Source of the DNA: Linum tenue | Lineage: Eukaryota > Streptophyta > Magnoliopsida > Malpighiales > Linaceae | NCBI GenBank assembly: GCA_946122785.1 | Contig: CAMGYJ010000004.1 | Span: forward strand, 9,942,150 to 10,006,149 | Direction: 5' to 3' | DNA length: 64,000 bases | Part shown: piece by piece, positions 56,887-64,000 of the stretch | Layout: every line of letters begins with the position of its first letter | Numbering within the stretch: the stretch's first letter is position 1 | Notes under the pieces: generated by a model | The model's input: the letters and a program-made list of their open reading frames with translations, nothing else | Database searches by the model: none | What the model was told of the DNA's origin: nothing | Made by a program: the position numbers and the translations under genes

Positions 56887-58476
56887 TAGCATTTAACCAC
56901 GCGGCAATGCTTTATCATTTTCATTCTTTAATCTGTTGAATACAGATTCGTTATGTAATAATGGATCTAATAAAGCCACGTGTCTAAAGTGGGTTAATGG
57001 GATTCAAATTATGGTTTATCACTGTTGATTAGCCGTTTGTTTTCTGCTATATAAATAAAAAACGGCTGAATTACACATTTGGTCACTCAAATTATATAAA
57101 TCTTTCACGTTTGCCACTCGAATTACTTTTCTTTCTTATTGGCCACTAACTTTATGAATAGTTTCACCGTTAGTCACCAACCGTCAGTCTCCGTCAAACT
57201 CCGTTAACACCTTCAAATTTTTGATGATGTGGCAAATGGAACTGCTGACGAAACGTTAAATTAATGATGTGTCCATTTAAAAAAAAACATTACATCTCAT
57301 TCTCTCCCCACAACAACTTTTCTCTTCTTCTTTCCCTTCACACAACCAAAGTCTTCTCCCGCCGCTTGGTGAGATTATCAAATCCCGTCAGGGACCGTCC
57401 CTCCGACAAATAAAACCATCGCCGCCATCAAGAGCAGCCAAAACAGAGTCCGCCGCCTTTGTCATCATTTAGCCTCCGAGTCATTTTTTCCATTGGCGCT
57501 ATTGATCTACCCATCCCGTCGGTAAGGTCCCTGTTACCACCACTGTCGGATCAAGTTTCTGCGCCGCCACCAACGTCTTCTCCCGTCTTCGCTCGTTGCT
57601 GTTTCCTCATCTCGGTGCCGCTCGTTGCTGTAAACTCCACCGCCTTCAGCATCCTAGTCTGCCACATCACCAAGTTTTCCCGTCGCCGTCGGATCTACCA
57701 CCCTCTCACCAAGATCAGTCGCTATAGCTTCCTATCCAGATCGCCGCTACAGCCTTCGCCCGGAATCCACGCCATCGTCATTGCTCGCTGCACGAATCAA
57801 CATAGATCTGCCATTGTCGTCGTCCCCAGTTTCTTCTTCCAGATCTAGGGAAATCTTCCAAAACTTAACCACCCCTAAAAATCAAAATTAAAACTCCTTA
57901 AAATTGGAATCCAACGAAAACCCTAAAACTCGACAAGCATTGAGAAGGAACAGACCGACTACCGTGTTCGTTCTCTCTCTGGCGACGAGAGCAGAGCATC
58001 GGCAGATTGAGATCGAGGGAGAAGGAGAGTGCAATTTGGGGTTCTTACTTATCTGGGATTGATAAAAGAGGGGGACAGAGAGTTGGTCGAGAAGAAGCAA
58101 AGAGGGGGAAGGAGGATCGGAAGCAGATAGGATGAAGGAGGACCGACGTTGGTGAGGTTAAGGAATGAATTAGGTTTGGTTAAAAAAAATCATCTTAGCC
58201 TTTTTTTCTCCAGTCAGCCGTTCTGTTTACCACGTCAGTAAAAACTGACGGTGTTAATAGAGTTTGACGGAGACTGACGGCTAGTGACTAACGGTGAAAC
58301 AATTCGTAAAGTTGATGGTCAATAAGAAAGAAAAGTAATTCGGATGGCAAACGTGAAAGATGTATGTAATTTGAGTGACCAAACATGCAATTTAACCAAT
58401 AAAAAACCCTAAAGAGGTGAGGTAGCAATTGTGCTGCTCTCATCCACCCAAATCCAGTCTCTCTTCCTTTTTCATA
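56887..58476 (+). repeat. Copia element 5 3' LTR, split by a MULE
   Basis: 56887-57063 and 58408-58476 match the 5' LTR on either side of the insertion (CCTAAAGAGGTGAGGTAGCA resumes at 58407-58426). Confidence 0.83.
57064..58397. mobile_element. Mutator-like non-autonomous element (possible Pack-MULE)
   Basis: A perfect 10-bp target duplication, AATAAAAAAC (57054-57063 and 58398-58407), encloses a 1334-bp element. Its terminal inverted repeats are about 170-200 bp. They start GGCTGAATTACACATTTGG and GGTTAAATTGCATGTTTGG (complement) and share ACGTTTGCCA, AATTACTTTTCTTTCTTAT and CCGTCAGTCTCCGTCAAACT. The centre is C/T-rich on the left (a 129-codon plus-strand ORF at 57459-57848, Ser/Pro-rich, unrecognised) and G/A-rich on the right. 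Captured host DNA is possible but no parent gene is recognised. Confidence 0.9.
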
Positions 58477-58649
58477 GAAGGTGAGTCGTGTTCCGGGGTT
58501 CGATCTGTGTACGGTCGTAGCATTCGGCCGAACGGTGCTGCCGCTTTCTGAATATGGTTTGCTCTTGCCGCGACTTCGATTTCGACAGGGGGACCCATAA
58601 TTGCTAGCCTGTCCCTCAATATCCTTATTCAATCTATTGAACCATTGAG

Positions 58650-58977
58650 CATAGTTAGTAATTACTCTGTTTAATACACGTACGCATATGTACCCATACG
58701 TATTTTATCCGTTTATAACTTCGGTATCCGTATCATTGTCAAGTAGTTTCATTTTTTCCGTTCATTTGATGGCTCCCGCACTAAACACATATAAAATCCG
58801 TATAACACGTTTAATATCCGTATTTAATGAATTAAATTGTTAACTTTACTATTATATATATTTTTATATATGTATGACTATTAACGTATTATTAAACTAA
58901 AATTAGTTTAGAAACAAAGTACAATACCCGTACGTATTTTATACGTAACTTTCCCGTACCGTATTTTACTAATTATG
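58650..58977. mobile_element. hAT-type MITE (328 bp)
   Basis: Perfect 8-bp target duplication CCATTGAG (58642-58649 and 58978-58985) and inverted ends CATAGTTAGTAA against CATAATTAGTAA. The subterminal regions are rich in ACGTATTTTA and CCGTA words. Confidence 0.85.
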
Positions 58978-59071
58978 CCATTGAGATCGACTGGAGATGT
59001 ACGACTAGGATTTGGATTATGTATGATTACGTAGATGTGAGTTATGAAGCAAACAATTATTATCAAATAGA

Positions 59072-59731
59072 CAGGGCCGGCCTAGAGGGTGTGCTGGCCC
59101 GCCCTCCGGCACAGGGCCTCCGAATATTTGGGGCCTCCACTTAGATAAGTTAGTTACCGATCGTATATTGTAGGTTGTATTTTTAGTGTATAATTGATTG
59201 ATTATGAGTATGATGACGAGTTTAATAGATAATTTTAGCTATAATAACAAATAAAAATGATCTCATTAAGACTACGAAAATCATAGAGATAATAGATAAT
59301 TTTAGTTTAAACAATATAGAAAGATATTACATGTTGAATAATGGTAATATAATCATTTTAGTTTTATTATAGTTAAAACTCAATTTGGATCACGTCTCAA
59401 TTTTGGAACATGGCCTCCACGATCTATTAGACAACCCCGTACACACCTCTCGCGATCAATTTAGACTATTTTCATTTCTCCATTCAATTTTTGCGCTATA
59501 TCTATTTTCTCTTCCCTCCAGCTTTACTTCCCTCCCTACTAGGACTGGGAATTTGGTATTGGTTTCTTGGTCAAACTAGAAACGTGATCAATTATTCCTC
59601 TTGTAATCATTTTCCGAGTTTATGCAACTTTTTTAATAATTTTTATTTTTTAATAAATTTGCGGGAAAAATTTTTTAGGGCCACATTTTAAGTTTTCGAA
59701 CAGGGCCTCCTAATATCATGGGACGGCCCTG
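59072..59731. mobile_element. hAT-type element (660 bp)
   Basis: Perfect 8-bp target duplication CAAATAGA (59064-59071 and 59732-59739) and inverted ends CAGGGCCGGCC against CAGGGCCGTCC. GGGCCTCC is repeated near both ends. It is AT-rich inside with no transposase. Confidence 0.9.
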
Positions 59732-59875
59732 CAAATAGAATATTTTAATTTTTGTAATCATTAGTTAATCACCACCACTCCTTGCTCATTGTAGCTTCTT
59801 CTGGCAAGTGGTAACAGACTAGCTAGCTCGATCCGTCTTTGCTCACAATATTTTTATATAAAAATTAAAAAGTGT

Positions 59876-60173
59876 TGATGCTGCCGCAAACGCTCCTATT
59901 ATATTTGCGGCTAATTGCATGCTATTTCGCAAACTAGAAGCCACAAAATTAACTCCAAGAAAGAGAAGAAGCAATGCACAACACTGTTAAACAGAATCTA
60001 AACGAGTTAAAACGACCGTCTTATGGAGAAAGTAGCTATGCAAATTAATTTATTTCCAATATCCAACTCCTAAATAATTATGTGTATATATACACAACAC
60101 TGTCCTCCGGCAGCAACAAAAAGAGGATATCGAACTCTGATTTAAAACACTTGAATATCAGGTAATATTTCTC
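59876..60173 (+). promoter_or_regulatory. 5' flank and promoter of the intact cysteine-rich-peptide gene
   Basis: Collinear with 38330-38624. TATATATA at 60085-60092 is a likely TATA box, about 85 bp before the ATG. The conserved words between the two copies (GCATGCTATTTCGCA, CCGTCTTATGGAGAAA, TTTCCAATATCCAACTCC) mark candidate control sites or just recent duplication. Confidence 0.55.
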
Positions 60174-60703
60174 ATGGCCGTGGCTATTCTCTCGCTGTTG
60201 CAGCTGGTTGCCTTCATGGCCTTCATTATCGTCCTGACATGTACGTATTCATCATCTCCTTCGATGTGGTGCTGTGACAAACAAATTCTTTCTTCTTTGT
60301 CAATGAATATATATATATATAGTTCGGACTAGCGTGTAAAGTATGCTTACTTTACCATCGACTGACTGCAGGTCTGTCGGATTTGAACGAAGCGAGAACT
60401 ACAAATCCACCGTATGTGGGGAATGGTACTGCTCCAGGTGTCAACTACTCTTCCGATGCCCATAAACAGATCGAAGGTCGGAGGAATACGACGGCCTATC
60501 ATCTTCTACCTGTTGCACGGTTTGATGGTGTCGATCATCGCCGCCGCCATGAATGTCAAACCGACTGGGACTGTATGAAAAAGTACCCCGATGGGTGCGT
60601 CGACAGATGCGGGAACAACTGCAGACTTTGCGGCCCGGATTGTCATAAAACAACCCTAAGATGTCAGTGTAGGTGTTTTAGCTTGTTTGAAGTTTATAAT
60701 TAA
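60174..60703 (+). CDS. Small secreted cysteine-rich peptide precursor (132 aa, family unknown)
   Basis: Exon 1 (60174-60240) encodes the signal peptide MAVAILSLLQLVAFMAFIIV. A GT-AG intron (60241-60371) leads to exon 2 (60372-60703). The precursor has three parts. The signal peptide covers about residues 1-24. A Cys-free, basic middle region follows, with GRRNTT and DHRRRHE as possible processing sites. The C-terminal domain (about residue 88 on) has ten Cys spaced C-x5-C-x7-C-x3-C-x3-C-x2-C-x3-C-x6-C-x-C-x-C (starts ECQTDWDC, ends RCQCRCF). It looks like a secreted disulfide-rich peptide of the broad defensin-like or antimicrobial/signalling sort, but the spacing does not match a family I can name. 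A disrupted paralogue lies at 38625-46016 with a shared promoter, intron position and phase. Confidence 0.75.
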
Positions 60704-61140
60704 GTTGCCAATTCCACACTTCTTGCCGCTAGCTTGATGGTCGAATATTGTGTTTGGACTTTGGTGGTGTCACAAGTTTTTTTTTTTTTTATACGAATAA
60801 TACAGTCTGTTACTCCTGTATCTCTCTGGACAATCTAAACAATAAATGTTAAAGTAACTTGTTATACTCACGATCAAGGTGTCAATAGTTTGGGTTGGGT
60901 TGATGAATAAGTTTTTTTCATAAACTCATATTAAATTCAGTGGCAGAATTCGTTAAAAAATATGGTAGAGTATTCATTGAGTTTTGAATAAGAAAACTCA
61001 ACGCTCACAAAGATTACCACGGATAATTCATTTAAAAATCCAAATTCTTATATTATCAGAAAAGTTTTCTAGGAATATATTGCAATGAAGTGTAATAACA
61101 TCAATACTTAGGGTATGCCTACTATGACATGCATGTTACG
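60704..61140. other. 3' flank of the peptide gene and AT-rich spacer
   Basis: The first 120 bp resemble the 3' flank of the broken copy (GTCTGTTACTCC, GTATCTC). The rest is AT-rich with no ORF. Confidence 0.5.
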
Positions 61141-61156
61141 GTGACATGCACTTTTC

Positions 61157-61471
61157 GGTCGACCTATTCCTGAAGGCGGTCGACCGAATTGACTAATTTG
61201 GGCAGCACGAGAAAGCATTGCGGTCGACCGCACTTAGTTTAAGTTTTTATTTTTGGTCGACCAGAATAAAACCTCGGTCGGCCATTTCGTTGGCGTCAGA
61301 AACAACATGGTCGACCACTTGGTGGCAGTCATTAACAAAATGGTCGACCAGATAAGGAAATAGGTCGACCAGATAGAAGATAAGTGTTCTATCAAAGTGT
61401 CCAATCATTTGACATAAAATGAAGATCAAGTGTTGGTTTCTCGGTCGACCTAATCCGGTACGAGGTCGACC
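61157..61471. repeat. Left field of GGTCGACC palindromes (10 copies)
   Basis: GGTCGACC starts at 61157, 61178, 61222, 61255, 61276 (variant GGTCGGCC), 61309, 61342, 61363, 61443 and 61464. Successive gaps are 21, 44, 33, 21, 33, 33, 21, 80 and 21 bp, so most are close to multiples of 11. The sequence between copies is not conserved. Confidence 0.85.
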
Positions 61472-61740
61472 GAATACAAGAAAGTCAACCTATGCCCCGT
61501 GTCTTTTTTGCTTATGTATGTCGATTTGTGTGGTTAATTTAATCGTATAAATTATGTTTCAAACCATCATAATTAGTCATTAATAATTATAACAAGGACT
61601 CATCAATTCATAGCATAACAACTAAAAATAAAACAGAAATCATAATTGTTCACACATAAAAATAAAACTAAAAAAACAACAGAATAACAATCAACAATCG
61701 TTTTGAAAACTAAAACACACAATATAAAATCTCCTCTCTC

Positions 61741-62982
61741 CTACTCATCTCCCCCCTCTCCCTCATCCACATTTTCTTCATTTTCTTCATTGGTGGTGGT
61801 AGCATGATGGTGGTCGGATGTGGTGGGATGCATGTATCTTCCGCTGAAAGATCGCCACTCATCTCGCATCTCATTCACGGTCACCTGCATTGTGCTCATC
61901 TGGGCGGTCATTTGCCCCATGTAGTCGTACATGCCAGTCATCTGGGTGGACATCAGGCCCATGTACTCGTACATGCCATCCATGCGCTCCCACACACGCT
62001 GTAAGGTGATCGGTGGAGTTGAAGTCTGTGCCTCCGCCATTGGCTCGTCTCGAGCTCGTTCATCACCATCATCATCATCATCATCACCACCATGAGCATT
62101 GTTTGCTCTGACATACTCACCATTACGCAGCTCAAAGCCCATCTTTTTCAGAGATGAAACAGTATAGAACTCCTGCCTTGAGATCCTTAACCCCACCTCT
62201 TCACTTAAATTCACATTAAAATGCTCAAATATCACAGTGAGGATCATCCCATAGGGAAGATTCCTGTTTGAACTCTCTGCAGCAGTAAGCATGTGGTTAA
62301 AGATCAAGTATGGCAAGTTCACCTTCTCGTTTAACAGTAGGTTGGTGAGGAGCTCCATGTCGAAGTAGGTGACTGTCTCCCGATGTCCACCCTTTGGCAG
62401 AATGTTGTAGGAAAGCATGTGGTGAAGAAGTCTGGCTTGAACTGTCAGGTGGTTACTTGTTGGCCTATTGCGCCCCTGAGCATTTTCCTCTTCATCAAGA
62501 CCACATACCGTCTGGATTTGCTTGGCTCTCGTGAAATGCGTTTCATTCCAAGCACCGTAAGAATTGATTCTCCTCCCCTCGTTTGGAGCCTCCAGTACTT
62601 GCGCCAACACATTCTTGCTGATGCGCATCGCCACCCTATTCACATAGGATTTGAATGCGTGAATGGATCCATTTGCATTGCGCTCGTAGACGATGTTGTT
62701 GTAGAAGTATTGTACCATTTTTGGGTAGTATGGTACATTAAGTGATATCACCTTCAGCCACTCCTGCTCGATGAAGGGTCCCAGAAACCCGTAATTCTCG
62801 AAATTAGAATACGCATCCGTCGTCAATGGCCTTCCCGGAGCCACCATGCGGTTGTGCATGCTCTTCTCTTCATAGTTCTCACTTTGCTCCTTGGTCTGGA
62901 ACAGATTCGGATTGAACTCTTCCCATTCCGAACTTGAGCCAGCAGCTTTTTGTGCCTTTCTTTTCTTTCTGCCGGCAAACAT
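61741..62982 (-). CDS. Putative plant transposon protein (Transposase_32-type), 413 aa
   Basis: An open frame from ATG at 62982 (MFAGRKKRKAQKAAGSSSEW) to 61741, which could be preceded by a splice acceptor (GCAG just upstream). The central part (about residues 60-270) follows the pattern of the 'putative plant transposon protein' domain found in plant gypsy and other elements: YGFLGPFIEQEWLKVISLNV, YPKMVQYFYNNIVYE, NHLTVQARLLHHMLSYNILP and YLIFNHMLTAAES. A short Asp run follows, then a 14-residue motif repeated twice (MYEYMGLMSTQMTG, MYDYMGQMTAQMST) that may form a coiled coil, and an acidic end (NEENEENVDEGEGGDE). No stop or shift interrupts it. Its biochemical role is unknown. The GGTCGACC fields on both sides suggest it belongs to one element that extends past the window. 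Confidence 0.7.
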   Translation of the reverse strand: MFAGRKKRKAQKAAGSSSEWEEFNPNLFQTKEQSENYEEKSMHNRMVAPGRPLTTDAYSNFENYGFLGPFIEQEWLKVISLNVPYYPKMVQYFYNNIVYERNANGSIHAFKSYVNRVAMRISKNVLAQVLEAPNEGRRINSYGAWNETHFTRAKQIQTVCGLDEEENAQGRNRPTSNHLTVQARLLHHMLSYNILPKGGHRETVTYFDMELLTNLLLNEKVNLPYLIFNHMLTAAESSNRNLPYGMILTVIFEHFNVNLSEEVGLRISRQEFYTVSSLKKMGFELRNGEYVRANNAHGGDDDDDDGDERARDEPMAEAQTSTPPITLQRVWERMDGMYEYMGLMSTQMTGMYDYMGQMTAQMSTMQVTVNEMRDEWRSFSGRYMHPTTSDHHHATTTNEENEENVDEGEGGDE

Positions 62983-63212
62983 CCTGCGATCAAACAAGCA
63001 AGAATACACGTTAGTCACATTTTCGAAATGAACAATACGCGGTCGACCACTCCATAAAGCGGTCGACCTCAATTAATTTAAAACGACAATGGGTCGACCT
63101 CAGAAGAAGCATAGGTCGACCTCAGCTAATTTAAAACGAGAATGGGTCGATATAAACCCGTAATAATTCAAGTACAAAATTGCTTTCATAGGTCGACCTC
63201 AGAAGAAGCAAA

Positions 63213-63502
63213 GGTCGACCTCGGAAAATTTAAATCGATTGAAAACCATATGTGACTTTCATGAGGAGTGCAAAACAGCACATTAGACCACCTTGGAATG
63301 CACTCGAAGACACAAACGTCTGCTGCCTTCACCGAGTTATCCTTTGCAACCCTATGCCGGTCACCGACAAGCAAAGGAGAACTCGGTGAAAGCAGCAGAC
63401 GTTTGTGTCTTCGAGTGCATTACAAGGTGGCCTAATGTCCTGCACTGCACTCCCCATGAACATCTGGCTTTCAATCGATTTAAATGGCCCGAGGTCGACC
63501 TC
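63213..63502. repeat. Long near-perfect inverted repeat (hairpin) in the GGTCGACC field
   Basis: The left arm (about 63213-63347) pairs with the right arm (about 63371-63502), leaving a 23-nt loop. The inner part is almost perfect: AATGCACTCGAAGACACAAA and CGTCTGCTG (63298-63326) have exact complements at 63392-63420, and the next 12 bases pair with one mismatch. Outer parts are about 70-80% paired. The GGTCGACC copies at 63213 and 63493 face each other. Confidence 0.85.
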
Positions 63503-63535
63503 AATATCATCACAGGTCGACCTCAACAAGTTTAG

Positions 63536-63895
63536 CACAAATAACTCGAACTTTTGCCTTCATAGGTCGACCTCAGAACCATCATAGGTCGACCTCGGCT
63601 AAATTGAAACGAGTCTGAAATGGCCCAAATGATCCTACCAATTGAGTGCAAAACAGATCCGGTCGACCTCATAATTAGAAGAGGTCGACCAGTGTTAGTT
63701 TCGCAAAAATTCAAACACAATGGCACAAATAACTCGAACTTTTGCCTTCATAGGTCGACCTCAGAACCATCATAGGTCGACTTCGGCTAAATTGAAACTA
63801 GTCCGAATTAGCCCAAATGCTCGTAGCAATTGAGTGCAAAACAGATCCGGTCGACCTCATAATTAGAAGAGGTCGACCAGTGTTAGTTTCGCACA
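63536..63895. repeat. Tandem duplication, 188-bp period, two copies
   Basis: CACAAATAACTCGAACTTTT starts at 63536 and again at 63724, and the sequence stays parallel to about 63895 with few substitutions. Each copy contains two GGTCGACC pairs, so the duplication is one way the motif field grew. Confidence 0.9.
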
Positions 63896-64000
63896 AATAA
63901 AACAGAAATAAACTCGCTTGAAAGCCAGATGCGGTCGACCACGAATATGAAAAGGTCGACCTCATCTGGCAAACAGAAGGACAAAATCCTTCTTTTCAAG

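Larger units (their letters stand above)
47192..58476 (+). mobile_element. Copia element 5, heavily interrupted
   Basis: The 5' LTR (47192-47436) and the 3' LTR (56887-58476, split by a MULE) flank a plus-strand copia. LTR ends are TA(A/G)CATTTAACC and TTTTTCATA, again TA..TA. Primer site TGGTATCAGAGC is at 47437-47448. Gag and pol resemble copia element 2. Insertions inside it are a hAT (48864-50764, itself carrying a Harbinger-like element), a second hAT (50806-51734), a LINE end (about 53090-54150), an unidentified block (about 54637-55530), another at 56075-56886 and the MULE. No matching target duplication was found at its outer ends. Confidence 0.85.
63041..63961. repeat. Right field of GGTCGACC palindromes (19 copies, mostly paired)
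   Basis: Starts at 63041, 63061, 63092, 63114, 63145 (variant GGTCGATA), 63191, 63213, 63493, 63515, 63565, 63587, 63661, 63683, 63753, 63775 (variant GGTCGACT), 63849, 63871, 63933 and 63954. Nine pairs are 20-22 bp apart (most exactly 22). The field continues to the window edge. Confidence 0.88.

Noticed and set aside
61157..63961. CRISPR-like array of short repeats
   Set aside because: The repeats are 8-bp palindromes with irregular gaps in plant DNA; no leader or cas genes.

Overview
The window is nuclear DNA from a flowering plant, most likely a eudicot. Two recognisable host genes have GT-AG introns: a spliceosomal U2B'' gene and an ER-lumen HSP70 (BiP) gene. Almost everything else is plant transposable elements: Ty1/copia, Ty3/gypsy (Athila-like), LINE/L1, hAT, PIF/Harbinger-like and Mutator-like. 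I cannot name the species.

Layout. 1-720: probable end of a Mutator-like element. 907-1960: LINE remnant (-). 3820-5935: a plant-mobile-domain ORF (+) converging on a truncated MULE transposase N-terminus (-), followed at 6254-6511 by a regular array of CACCG/CGGTG hairpins. 6895-12642: copia element 1 (-) with TSD TAATA, split by a 2.1-kb solo LTR (8932-11063) that carries an array of hairpins with covarying stems. 12.8-18.6 kb: the gene island, with U2B'' (+, five exons) tail-to-tail with BiP (-, six exons); a 2.2-kb fold-back element lies upstream of BiP. 21270-28085: a LINE split by copia element 2 (21982-27843). 28622-38319: copia element 3 with copia element 4 (32072-36976) nested in it. 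38625-46016: a broken cysteine-rich-peptide gene split by a 6.95-kb non-autonomous Athila-like element (38813-45763) that has gag and protease but no RT. 46365-46974: a TRIM. 47192-58476: copia element 5 (+), riddled with hAT, Harbinger-like, LINE and MULE insertions. 58650-59731: two hAT-type elements. 60174-60703: the intact copy of the cysteine-rich-peptide gene. 61.1-64.0 kb: an ORF of the putative plant transposon protein type, flanked by two fields of the palindrome GGTCGACC.

The host genes serve splicing (U2B''), ER folding (BiP) and probably secretion (the 132-aa cysteine-rich peptide). They do not form a pathway. Insertion order can be read from target-site duplications: the LINE predates copia 2, copia 3 predates copia 4, and copia 5 predates its five or more insertions.

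The most unusual signals are structural: (i) hairpins with a constant 17-nt loop and covarying stems in the solo LTR; (ii) GGTCGACC palindromes in pairs 20-22 bp apart, with a similar 20-21 bp pairing of different CG motifs in two other elements; (iii) the 30-bp CACCG/CGGTG array; (iv) an intact secreted cysteine-rich peptide next to a copy destroyed by a retrotransposon; (v) a BiP ending in YDEL instead of HDEL. All calls come from reading the sequence; no database search was run.
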